51,739 nucleotides of DNA, from assembly GCF_004335005.1 (NCBI RefSeq), contig NZ_RQRT01000026.1, positions 1 through 51,739 of the forward strand, in the 5' to 3' direction. Numbering within the stretch: position 1 is the first letter of the stretch; each line of letters begins with the position of its first letter. The DNA comes from Paracoccus nototheniae. Lineage in GTDB: Bacteria; Pseudomonadota; Alphaproteobacteria; Rhodobacterales; Rhodobacteraceae. Below the pieces are notes generated by a model. That model had not been told where the DNA came from and ran no database searches. It saw only the letters and a list, made by a program, of their open reading frames with translations. This document shows positions 1 through 7,393 of this stretch, piece after piece. Position numbers and translations under genes: made by a program.

Positions 1-64
1 GGCCATCCCGAAGGGCGGCCCGATCCGGACGACCCGACCGCATGACCGAAAGGCCGCCCGACCC

Positions 65-1873
65 GTGGACCCGCGCCAAGACAGCCCCGACCGCCTGATT
101 GCCGCCGCCACCGCGCATCCGGGCAGGCATCTGCCCCCCGATCCCGACAAAGTGCGCGGATTGCTGAGGCGGCTGTGGGACGATTACCTGCGCCCGCACA
201 AGGCCCGCATGGCCTTTGCCTTCTTCCTGATGACGCTGGAGGGATCGACGCTGGCGCTGATCAGCTGGATGCTGAAGCCGCTGTTCGATCTGGTCTTTAC
301 CGGCCAGCAGCCCGGCGCGATCTGGTGGGTCGGCGGGGCGATATTCGGCATCTTTCTGCTGCGCGCGGTCACGCTGGTGGCCAGCCGGGCCTTGCTGACG
401 CGGATCTCGCTGTCGGTCTCGACGATGATGCAGACGCAGCTTCTGTCCCATATCCTGACGCTGGACAGCCGGTTTTTCCGCGACAATTCCCCCGGCGCTA
501 TGATCGAGCGCATTCAGGGCGACACGATCGCCGTGCAGGGGGTCTGGGCCACGCTGATCACCGGGGCCACGCGCGACGTGATCTCGCTGGTGATGCTGTT
601 CGGGGTCGCGCTGAGCATCGATCCCCTGTGGACGGTGGGCGCGCTGATCGGGGCGCCGATCCTGATCATGCCGGCGGCGCTGGTCCAGCGTTACATCCGC
701 CGCAAGGTGCGCCAGAACCGCGTCAATGCCAGCCTGCGCGCCACAAGGCTGGACGAGGTGCTGCACGGCATCGCCTCGATCCGGCTGAACCGGGCCGAGG
801 CCGATCAGACCGCCCGCTATGCCCGCATCGTGGGCCGCATCCGCGATGCGGAAACCAAGGTGGCCGCCACCTCCAGCGTGATCCCGGCGCTGACCGACAT
901 CGTCACCGGCATCGGTTTCGTCGCGGTGCTGGCGCTTGGCGGCAATCAGGTGATGGAGGGCAATCGCAGCACCGGCGATTTCATGGCGTTCTTCACAGCG
1001 CTGGCGTTGGCCTTTCAGCCGATGCGCCGTTTGGGCGGGCTGGCGGGCACATGGCAGACGGCGGCGGCCAGTCTGGAGCGGATCTATCAGGTCTTCGACA
1101 CCCGCCCCACGGTTCTGTCCGGCCCGCGCACCGCGCCCCCCGACACGCCCGAGATCCGGCTGGAGGATGTCTGGCTGTCCTATGACGGTCAGCCGGTGCT
1201 GCGGGGCCTGGGCTTTATCGCCCATGCCGGGCAGACCACCGCGCTGGTCGGTCCATCGGGGGCGGGCAAATCGACCGTGTTCAATCTGCTGACGCGGATG
1301 GTGGATGCCGACCGGGGGCTGGTCGCCTTGGGCGGTGCGCCGGTCAGCGACTATGATCTGGGCGTGCTGCGCGATCAGTTTTCCACCGTCGCGCAGGAAT
1401 CGGCGTTGTTCGACGAAAGCCTGCGCGACAATATCATGATGGGCCGCCCCGATGCCTCGGACGCCGATCTGCAGGCCGCGCTGAAGGCTGCCAATGTCGC
1501 GACCTTCCTCGATGATCAGCGCACGCTGGACAGCCCCGTGGGTCCGCGCGGATCGTCGCTGTCGGGTGGCCAGCGCCAGCGGGTGGCCATTGCCCGCGCG
1601 CTGCTGCGCGATGCGCCCATCCTGCTGTTGGACGAGGCGACCAGCGCGCTGGACACGGCCAGCGAACGGCTGGTGCAGGACGCGCTGGATCATCTGTCGG
1701 CGGGTCGCACGACGCTGGTCATCGCGCATCGCCTGTCCACCATCCGCAGCGCCGACAAGATCGTCGTGCTGGACGCGGGCAGGGTTGTGGAACAGGGCAG
1801 CCATGACCAGTTGATGGCACAAGGCGGCACCTATGCCCGCCTTGTCGCCCTGCAATTCGGAGAGCTTGAATGA
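65..1873 (+). CDS. ABC transporter, fused permease and ATPase (MsbA-type exporter)
   Basis: Inner-membrane half-transporter that should work as a homodimer to export or flip a lipid or drug-like substrate; the substrate cannot be read from sequence. The N-terminal half (about residues 45-330) holds the six-helix exporter domain and the C-terminal half the nucleotide-binding domain: Walker A GPSGAGKST at 396-404, signature LSGGQ at 499-503, Walker B ILLLDE at 519-524 followed by the D-loop SALD, and an H-loop histidine in VIAHRLS. At 602 aa it has the normal length for a fused half-transporter. The start used is GTG at 65; the frame stays open to the window edge, so the start could lie upstream, and the ATG at 42 is in another frame and stops after 18 codons. 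It overlaps ygfZ by 4 bp, suggesting an operon. Confidence 0.9.
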   Translation: MDPRQDSPDRLIAAATAHPGRHLPPDPDKVRGLLRRLWDDYLRPHKARMAFAFFLMTLEGSTLALISWMLKPLFDLVFTGQQPGAIWWVGGAIFGIFLLRAVTLVASRALLTRISLSVSTMMQTQLLSHILTLDSRFFRDNSPGAMIERIQGDTIAVQGVWATLITGATRDVISLVMLFGVALSIDPLWTVGALIGAPILIMPAALVQRYIRRKVRQNRVNASLRATRLDEVLHGIASIRLNRAEADQTARYARIVGRIRDAETKVAATSSVIPALTDIVTGIGFVAVLALGGNQVMEGNRSTGDFMAFFTALALAFQPMRRLGGLAGTWQTAAASLERIYQVFDTRPTVLSGPRTAPPDTPEIRLEDVWLSYDGQPVLRGLGFIAHAGQTTALVGPSGAGKSTVFNLLTRMVDADRGLVALGGAPVSDYDLGVLRDQFSTVAQESALFDESLRDNIMMGRPDASDADLQAALKAANVATFLDDQRTLDSPVGPRGSSLSGGQRQRVAIARALLRDAPILLLDEATSALDTASERLVQDALDHLSAGRTTLVIAHRLSTIRSADKIVVLDAGRVVEQGSHDQLMAQGGTYARLVALQFGELE

Positions 1874-2589
1874 CCCGCCAGATCATCCGCCTGACCGGCG
1901 AAGACCGTGTCGAATTCCTGCAGGGACTGGTGACCAACGATGTCGCCCGCGCCCCCTGCTGGGCCGCGATCCTGACCCCGCAGGGCAAGTATCTGGCCGA
2001 TTTCCTGATCGTGCCTCATGGTGATGGGCTGCTGATCGACGTGGACGCCGCGCTGGCACCCGACCTGCTGCGGCGGCTGTCGATGTACAAGCTGCGATCG
2101 AAAGTGGTGCTGGAGGCCGTCGAGATGCCCGTGGCGCGCGGCACCGGCCCCGCGCCCGAAGGGGCCGTCCCGGACCCCCGGCACCCGGCGCTTGGCTGGC
2201 GGCTGTACGGGCAGGCGGGCGATGACGGCAGCGATTGGGATGCGATCCGCGTGGCCCATTGCATCCCCGAAACCGGGATCGAGCTGATCCCGAACGAGAC
2301 TTATATTCTGGAAGCCGGGTTCGAACGCCTGCACGGCGTCGATTTCCGCAAGGGCTGTTATGTCGGCCAAGAGGTGACCGCCCGGATGAAGCACAAGACC
2401 GAATTGCGCAAGGGCATCACCGTGCTGGCGATCGAGGGTGTGGCCCCGACCGGCACCCCCATCACCGCGGACGGGCGCGAGGTCGGCACGCTTTATACCC
2501 AGTCCGGCGGGCGGGCCATCGCCCATGTCCGCCATGACCGCGTGGCCGCCCAGATGCAGGCGGGCGAGGCGCGGCTGACGCCTGCATGA
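1870..2589 (+). CDS. ygfZ: YgfZ/GcvT-family folate-binding Fe-S cluster maintenance protein
   Basis: Folate-binding protein related to the glycine-cleavage T protein; the family supports assembly or repair of certain iron-sulfur enzymes such as MiaB in E. coli (family knowledge). The diagnostic motif KGCYVGQEV, with the conserved cysteine, is present about two-thirds along the 239-aa chain, after the ETGIELIPNETYILEAGF segment typical of the alphaproteobacterial branch. The ATG overlaps the stop of the ABC exporter (ATGA) and its own stop overlaps the dinB start in the same way, so the three genes are translationally coupled. The protein is shorter than E. coli YgfZ (about 326 aa), as usual for the alphaproteobacterial form. 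Confidence 0.9.
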   Translation: MTRQIIRLTGEDRVEFLQGLVTNDVARAPCWAAILTPQGKYLADFLIVPHGDGLLIDVDAALAPDLLRRLSMYKLRSKVVLEAVEMPVARGTGPAPEGAVPDPRHPALGWRLYGQAGDDGSDWDAIRVAHCIPETGIELIPNETYILEAGFERLHGVDFRKGCYVGQEVTARMKHKTELRKGITVLAIEGVAPTGTPITADGREVGTLYTQSGGRAIAHVRHDRVAAQMQAGEARLTPA

Positions 2590-3668
2590 CCGACCCCGCG
2601 CTGCCCGCGCTGCGCAAGATCATCCATGTGGACATGGATGCCTTCTTCGCCTCGGTCGAGCAGCGCGATTTTCCCGAATTGCGGGGCAAGCCGGTGGCGG
2701 TCGGCGGATCGGCGGCGCGCGGCGTGGTGGCGGCCGCCAGTTACGAGGCGCGGGTCTTTGGGGTGCGCAGCGCCATGCCCTCGGTCACGGCGGCGCGGTT
2801 ATGTCCGGGGCTGATCTTCGTGCGGCACCGCTTTGACGTTTACAAAGAGGTCAGCCAGCAGATCCGCGCGATCTTTCATGACTATACCCCGCTGGTCGAG
2901 CCCTTGTCGCTGGACGAGGCCTATCTGGACGTCACCGACCATCTGGAGGGCCGCACCGCCACCCGGATCGCCAGGGATATCCGCGCCCGCATCCATCAGA
3001 CGACCGGCCTGACCGCCAGCGCGGGCGTCAGCTATAACAAGTTTCTGGCCAAGCTGGCCTCGGATCAGAACAAGCCGGATGGGCTGTGCGTGATCACGCC
3101 GGACCGGGGCCCCGATTTCGTTCTGTCCCTGCCGGTGGGCAAGTTTCACGGCATCGGGCCTGCGACAGTCGCCAAGATGCAGGCGATGGGCATCGCCACC
3201 GGGGCCGACCTGCATGCGCAGGATCTGGATTTCCTGCTGCGCCGGTTCGGCAAATCGGGGCGCTATTACTGGAACATCTCGCGCGGGATCGATCACCGGC
3301 GCGTCAGCCCCGACCGCATCCGCAAATCGGTGGGGGCGGAAAACACCTATTCCGCCGATCTGATGACGCTGGATCAGGCCTTTGATGCGCTGGCCCCTCT
3401 GGCCGCCAAGGTCTGGGGGGCCGTGGCGCGGCACGATCTGCGGGGGCGGACTGTCACGCTGAAGGTCAAGTTCTCGGACTTCCAGCAGATCACGCGGGCG
3501 CGCAGTCTGGGCCATGCGGTGGCCTCGGAACCCGAATTGCTGGCCATCGCCCGCGATCTGGCGACCGGGGTGCTGCCCGATCCGCGCGGGGCACGGCTGC
3601 TGGGCATCACCCTGTCGGGGTTCGATCACGACGATCCCGATCCCGCACAGTTGAGCCTGTTCGACTAG
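2586..3668 (+). CDS. dinB: DNA polymerase IV (Y-family translesion polymerase)
   Basis: Error-prone, proofreading-free polymerase that extends past lesions and stalled forks. The palm-domain metal site is visible: VDMDAFFASVEQ near residue 15 supplies the first aspartate and SLDEAYLDVTD near residue 115 the second Asp-Glu pair. The helix-hairpin-helix region (FHGIGPATVAKM) and a little-finger domain follow. The protein ends in QLSLFD, a textbook beta-clamp-binding peptide, so the 360-aa chain is complete. It starts inside the ygfZ stop (ATGA). No LexA box is visible because it has no separate upstream region, which hints that it is expressed with the ABC exporter and ygfZ, not from its own SOS promoter. 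It runs head-on into the DoxX gene with a 4-bp overlap of stop codons. Confidence 0.95.
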   Translation: MTDPALPALRKIIHVDMDAFFASVEQRDFPELRGKPVAVGGSAARGVVAAASYEARVFGVRSAMPSVTAARLCPGLIFVRHRFDVYKEVSQQIRAIFHDYTPLVEPLSLDEAYLDVTDHLEGRTATRIARDIRARIHQTTGLTASAGVSYNKFLAKLASDQNKPDGLCVITPDRGPDFVLSLPVGKFHGIGPATVAKMQAMGIATGADLHAQDLDFLLRRFGKSGRYYWNISRGIDHRRVSPDRIRKSVGAENTYSADLMTLDQAFDALAPLAAKVWGAVARHDLRGRTVTLKVKFSDFQQITRARSLGHAVASEPELLAIARDLATGVLPDPRGARLLGITLSGFDHDDPDPAQLSLFD

Positions 3669-4018
3669 CGCCAGCGGCGCAGGCGGCCCGGCCCCTGCGC
3701 GGCCAGGATCAGCAGGCCCCCCGCGATGGCCCAGTTCTTGACGACGATGGTGACCTGCCAGGGATCGGCGCGCAGCTGCCAGTGAAACCAGCTAGTCGCG
3801 ATGCAATAGATCGCCAGCACGACCGCCCAGGTCCGGATGCGCGGGCCAAAGATCAGGCAGATCCCCGCGATCAGGTTGAAGGCGGCGACCGCCCAGACCA
3901 TCTGGCCGGGCAGGCCCAGGCTTTCGATCATCCGCGTGACCTGCCCCGGATCACCCGCCTTCTGCACCGCCCCGCCCAGAAACAGCAGCGCGATCAGCAC
4001 CCGGCCGGTCAGATTCAT
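3665..4018 (-). CDS. DoxX family membrane protein
   Basis: Small integral membrane protein with four predicted hydrophobic helices and the DoxX-type opening (GRVLIALLFLGGAVQKAGD). Members are linked to quinone-dependent or redox-stress functions in some bacteria, but the role of this one is unknown. The ATG at 4018 gives 117 aa and begins just before the first membrane helix. Upstream in-frame GTG (4030) and TTG (4048) codons are possible alternatives, the latter preceded by a GAAGGGA-like ribosome site. It is divergent from pdxY and convergent with dinB. Confidence 0.8.
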   Translation of the reverse strand: MNLTGRVLIALLFLGGAVQKAGDPGQVTRMIESLGLPGQMVWAVAAFNLIAGICLIFGPRIRTWAVVLAIYCIATSWFHWQLRADPWQVTIVVKNWAIAGGLLILAAQGPGRLRRWR

Positions 4019-4101
4019 CAGATCGTTCACCGCGCACCCATGTTGCAATTCCCTTCGCCGCGCCTATCAAAGGCCGGGCAGAACAACCAGCGGGTCCGCC
4101 G

Positions 4102-4953
4102 ATGAACATCCTGTCGATCCAGTCCCATGTGGCCTATGGCCATGCCGGCAATGCCGCCGCCGTCTTTCCCATGCAAAGGCTGGGGGTCGAGGTCTGGCCC
4201 ATCCACACCGTGCAGTTTTCCAACCATACCGGCTATGGCGCGTGGAAGGGCCGGGTCTTTGACGGCCCCGCCATCGAAGAGATCGTCGAGGGCATTGCCG
4301 ACCGGGGCGTGCTGGACCGCTGTGCGGGGGTGCTGTCGGGTTATATGGGGTCGTCCGATATCGGCAATGCGGTGCTGGGCGCCGCGCGGCGGGTCAGGGC
4401 GGCCAATCCCCAGGCTTTGTGGTGCTGCGATCCGGTGATCGGCGATGTGGGGCGGGGCATCTTCGTGCGCCCCGGCATCCCGGAATTCATGCGCGACGTG
4501 GCGGTGCCCGCCGCCGATATCATCACCCCCAACCATTTCGAGCTGGAATACCTGACGGGCGGCCCCGCCCGCAGCGCCGCCGATCTGCGCCGGGCTCTGG
4601 CCGCTTTGCACGGCATGGGGCCGCGCATCGTGCTGGCGACATCGGTTCTGGCGGCGGATACGCCGGATGACGCCATCGACATGATCGCCAGCACGCCGGG
4701 CGGCGCATGGCGCGTGCGGGTGCCCCGGCTGCAGCTGAACGCCAACGGCACCGGCGATATGGTCGCGGCGCTGTTCTTCGTCCATGTGCTGCGGGATGGC
4801 GACGTGGCGCGGGCCCTTGGGGCGGCGGCGGCCTCGGTCCACGGGGTGCTGCGCGCGACGGTCGAGGCCGGAACGCGCGAGATCCGCCTGATCGCCGCGC
4901 AGGACGAATTCACCAACCCCACCCATCGCTTTGCGGTCGAGTCGCTGGCATGA
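4102..4953 (+). CDS. pdxY: Pyridoxal kinase PdxY
   Basis: ATP-dependent kinase of the ribokinase superfamily that phosphorylates pyridoxal to pyridoxal 5'-phosphate in vitamin B6 salvage. The N-terminus (MNILSIQSHVAYGHAGN) is the conserved PdxY/PdxK opening that binds the pyridoxal ring, followed by VWPIHTVQFSNHTGY. The C-terminal LNANGTGDMVAALFF contains the GTGD anion-hole and catalytic aspartate. At 283 aa it is family length. Its stop codon overlaps the start of the following SGNH-hydrolase-like gene (ATGA), so the two are probably co-transcribed; the functional reason for that pairing is not apparent. Confidence 0.94.
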   Translation: MNILSIQSHVAYGHAGNAAAVFPMQRLGVEVWPIHTVQFSNHTGYGAWKGRVFDGPAIEEIVEGIADRGVLDRCAGVLSGYMGSSDIGNAVLGAARRVRAANPQALWCCDPVIGDVGRGIFVRPGIPEFMRDVAVPAADIITPNHFELEYLTGGPARSAADLRRALAALHGMGPRIVLATSVLAADTPDDAIDMIASTPGGAWRVRVPRLQLNANGTGDMVAALFFVHVLRDGDVARALGAAAASVHGVLRATVEAGTREIRLIAAQDEFTNPTHRFAVESLA

Positions 4954-5981
4954 CGACCGCCCCCGATGCCGCCCCTGATGCGAATACGGTCTATATCGTC
5001 GGAGGCTCGAACAGCCTGCTGACCGGCGGGTGGAGCCATCAGCTGGCTGATCTGGCCGGTCCCGGCCTGCGGGTGGTGAATCTCTCTGTGGGTGCGGCCA
5101 CCACGCTGATCGGCATCTATCGTCTGCTGGCGCAGGAGGTGCCCGACGGGGCGGTGATTGTCTGGGAATATGCGCTGAACGAACAGAACCACTTTTGCCA
5201 CGGGCAGTCAGCCGAGACGCTGGAACGGCATCTGGACTGGTTTCTGGAACTGTGTGCCCGCCGGTCGATCAAGGTGGTGCCGCTGGTCTGCTGGAACCGG
5301 GCCGAGATGGATCAGCTCGACCCGGGCGCCTATCGACGCGGCCTTGATCAGGTCTTGCGAACGCGGGGGCTGCAGGCTTTGGATCTGCATGCGGGGCTGA
5401 TCGCCTATGCCGGGCGCAAGGGTCTGCCGGTGGCGGATTTCTATTCCGACAACGCGCATTATCGCCTTGGGACCGGATTTCCGCGCTGGATCGCGGCTTT
5501 GGTCCATCACGGCTTGAAGACGGCCCGCGTGCCTCTGCCTCAGGCGGCGTTTCAGGGTCTGTCGCTGGTCCTGGCCCTGCCGGATCGTCCTGCGGACGGG
5601 GTGTTTTCGAACCGTGTGCTGCAGGCCGAAACCTTTGGTCTGGACCAGCCGCTGCGGATTGCGGCGCGGGGGCGGCTGCTGTGCTGCTATCTGATCGCGA
5701 CGACTTCGGCGGGTGCCATCGAGGTCAAGGCGGACAATGCCCGCGTGGGCGTCTATTCCGCGCAATCGATCAAGGGGCCGGGGCAGCCAGAACGGCTGAT
5801 GAAGCATCTTGTGCTGTGGTCCGGGGCCGGGGATTGTCGGCAGGTGCAGGGCCAGATCGTGCTGCGCCGCGCGGGATGGATGACCTCGCCACAGGTCCAG
5901 AACCTGTTCGCGTGGCAACGTCGATCAGGCGAGGGCCCGGCCGAGGCGATTTTAGGGGTGCTGATCGAAACGCGGGTCTGA
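4950..5981 (+). CDS. SGNH/GDSL hydrolase-like protein of unknown substrate
   Basis: 343-aa protein not recognised as a named family, but the first 175 residues carry the block pattern of SGNH hydrolases: a Gly-Gly-Ser-Asn-Ser nucleophile-like motif at 18-22 (candidate Ser20), a block III-like EYALNEQNHF at 73-82, and a C-terminal DNAH at 167-170 giving a candidate Asp/His pair. No signal peptide or membrane helix is visible, so it is probably cytoplasmic. The remaining 150 residues look beta-rich and resemble no domain I can name. Such proteins often sit in surface-polysaccharide modification systems, but here the partner is pdxY. The start is the ATG overlapping the pdxY stop. A hydrolase function is inference from motif spacing. 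Confidence 0.7.
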   Translation: MTTAPDAAPDANTVYIVGGSNSLLTGGWSHQLADLAGPGLRVVNLSVGAATTLIGIYRLLAQEVPDGAVIVWEYALNEQNHFCHGQSAETLERHLDWFLELCARRSIKVVPLVCWNRAEMDQLDPGAYRRGLDQVLRTRGLQALDLHAGLIAYAGRKGLPVADFYSDNAHYRLGTGFPRWIAALVHHGLKTARVPLPQAAFQGLSLVLALPDRPADGVFSNRVLQAETFGLDQPLRIAARGRLLCCYLIATTSAGAIEVKADNARVGVYSAQSIKGPGQPERLMKHLVLWSGAGDCRQVQGQIVLRRAGWMTSPQVQNLFAWQRRSGEGPAEAILGVLIETRV

Positions 5982-6012
5982 ACGCAGGCGGACGCGGTGC
6001 CCGCCTGAACGA

Positions 6013-6051
6013 CCGGATGCCGGTGCAGGCGGGGCCTGCGCCGGCATCCGG
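6013..6051. terminator. 18-bp hairpin between convergent genes
   Basis: The DNA between the SGNH-like gene (+) and efp (-) folds into an 18-bp stem with one G-T pair (arms 6013-6030 and 6034-6051) and a 3-nt loop. There is no T-run on either side, so it may act as a shared 3'-end stabiliser or factor-dependent stop instead of a classical intrinsic terminator. Confidence 0.5.
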
Positions 6052-6059
6052 CAGACAGA

Positions 6060-6623
6060 TCAGGCGCGTTCGCTGTATTCGAACACTTCGGTATTGACGA
6101 TGATCGCCTCGCCTTCGCCGACAAAAGGCGGGATCATGATGCGCACGCCATTGTCGAGGATGGCGGGCTTGTAGCTGTTGGCGGCGGTCTGGCCCTTCAC
6201 GACCGGCTCGGTCTCGGCCACGATGCAGGTCACCTTTTGCGGGATCGACACCGACAGGGCCTCTTCGCCGTAATATTCGATGGTCGCGGTCATGCCGTCC
6301 TGCAGGAAGGGGCGACGGTCGCCCAGCAGGTCGGCGTCCAGTTCGGTCTGCTCGAATGTTTCGCTGTCCATGAAGACCAGCTTGCCGTCGGTTTCATACA
6401 GGAATTGCTGGTCCTTCTGGTCCAGACGGACGCGTTCGACCTTGTCCTCGCTGCGAAAGCGTTCGTTCAGCTTGCGACCGTCGCGCAGGTTCTTCAGCTC
6501 GACCTGAGCGAAGGCGCCGCCCTTGCCGGGCTTGACATGGCTGACCTTGACCGCGCCCCACAGGCCGCCGTCATGTTCCAGAATGTTGCCGGGGCGGATT
6601 TCGTTGCCGTTGATCTTGGGCAT
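6060..6623 (-). CDS. efp: Elongation factor P
   Basis: Translation factor that binds between the P and E sites and rescues ribosomes stalled on consecutive prolines. The 187-aa chain has the three beta-barrel domains of EF-P: the N-terminal KOW-like domain with the tip loop [10 protein letters not shown], where Lys34 occupies the position modified by EpmA-type lysylation in many bacteria, then two OB-fold domains, ending in the conserved GEAIIVNT(E)VFEYSER region. No epm modification gene is seen in this window. The start ATG is preceded by only a weak ribosome site. A 361-bp region with palindromes separates it from the divergent small gene at 6985. Confidence 0.97.
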   Translation of the reverse strand: MPKINGNEIRPGNILEHDGGLWGAVKVSHVKPGKGGAFAQVELKNLRDGRKLNERFRSEDKVERVRLDQKDQQFLYETDGKLVFMDSETFEQTELDADLLGDRRPFLQDGMTATIEYYGEEALSVSIPQKVTCIVAETEPVVKGQTAANSYKPAILDNGVRIMIPPFVGEGEAIIVNTEVFEYSERA

Positions 6624-6745
6624 GGGATGGGTCTCGTGCGTTTGCGGGAATTTCGGGCCGTCCGGATGTTGAACGGCGATGTCGGCCTCCTATATCTGGG
6701 CCAGACCTCGCAGGCAACCAGAACGGATCTGCAGCGTTGTCAAGA

Positions 6746-6759
6746 CGCCACATGTGGCG
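6746..6759. promoter_or_regulatory. 14-bp perfect palindrome, possible operator
   Basis: CGCCACATGTGGCG reads identically on both strands. On the efp strand it lies immediately upstream of a TTGACA hexamer, the place where an activator or dimeric repressor would bind. No regulator can be named. Confidence 0.35.
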
Positions 6760-6940
6760 AATGGCTGCTGACGCAACGGAAGACAGGCGATTTTTACCGT
6801 ATTTTTGTTGGCATGCGGTAAGAGCATGGCAGACATGCGGCGGAAGGGATACCGAATCGGCACCCTGAAGGTCTAAGGCAGGCGATACCGTCGCAGAAAC
6901 GGATTCAAGAAACTGGGGAAGCGTCAAGTTTTCCCCCCAA

Positions 6941-6962
6941 GGTTCTGTCGCCTGACAGAACC
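6941..6962 (+). promoter_or_regulatory. 5'-leader hairpin of the DUF6280-like gene
   Basis: A perfect 9-bp stem (arms GGTTCTGTC and GACAGAACC, 4-nt loop) ends 22 nt before the ATG at 6985, directly after a second hairpin formed by GGGGAA (6915-6920) and TTCCCC (6931-6936). Position suggests a leader structure or operator; the mechanism is unknown. Confidence 0.45.
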
Positions 6963-6984
6963 GCAAGAGAATGGACGAAACAAG

Positions 6985-7311
6985 ATGCGCGATTTTGTTG
7001 ACGGCTCGGCCTTCAATTTCGAACAAGGCCAGCGTGCCCGCAAGCTTTTTGCGGCAGTGGTGCTGGCGGCGCTGGATGACGCCATTGCAGATGACAAGAA
7101 ATATGGCAACGGCCCCGAACAGATCGCCCGTTGGGCACGCTCGCGCGACGGGCGCGAGGTGTTGTCCTGTGCCGGGATCGACCCGAACGAACGCGTCGTG
7201 AAGGGCCTGATGGAATTCGTGTCCAAGGGCGTGCGGACCTCGGTCGCGCTGTCGCGCGAGGAAAGCGAACGCCGCATGGCCGCCGAAGCCGAGGAAGCCG
7301 AAGCCGCCTGA
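6985..7311 (+). CDS. Small conserved protein, DUF6280-like
   Basis: 108-aa soluble, largely helical protein rich in charged residues, with no signal peptide. The text (for example FEQGQRARKLFAAVVLAALDDAI and GREVLSCAGIDPNERVV) matches my recollection of the DUF6280 family, a short protein nearly restricted to Rhodobacterales; that identification is from memory. The C-terminal 20 residues are Glu/Ala-rich. Function unknown. It is a single-gene unit: a structured leader precedes it and a strong intrinsic terminator follows the stop by 23 bp. The divergent neighbour is efp. Confidence 0.75.
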   Translation: MRDFVDGSAFNFEQGQRARKLFAAVVLAALDDAIADDKKYGNGPEQIARWARSRDGREVLSCAGIDPNERVVKGLMEFVSKGVRTSVALSREESERRMAAEAEEAEAA

Positions 7312-7334
7312 GCCTGCGCGCATCGACTTTTCAG

Positions 7335-7360
7335 GGCCGTCCTTCGGGGCGGCCTTTTTT
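7335..7360 (+). terminator. Intrinsic terminator after the DUF6280-like gene
   Basis: Perfect 8-bp GC stem (7335-7342 with 7347-7354) closed by a C(TTCG)G tetraloop and followed by six T residues: a textbook rho-independent terminator. Confidence 0.93.
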
Positions 7361-7393
7361 CGTCGCGGGCGGGATGGGGCAGGGCGCGGCGCG

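Larger units (their letters stand above)
6624..6984. other. Intergenic region between efp and the DUF6280-like gene
   Basis: 361 bp without a convincing gene. It holds, from left to right: a TTGACA hexamer on the minus strand (6743 down to 6738), a possible -35 for efp but with no good -10 at 16-17 bp; a 14-bp perfect palindrome at 6746-6759; an AT-richer stretch around 6785-6815; and two adjacent hairpins just before the plus-strand gene (6915-6936 and 6941-6962). Antisense reading frames here extend out of the divergent gene and lack family features. Confidence 0.6.

Noticed and set aside
1..64. 18-codon frame starting at ATG 42
   Set aside because: It is out of frame with the ABC gene, very short and lacks features; a role as upstream regulatory frame cannot be supported.
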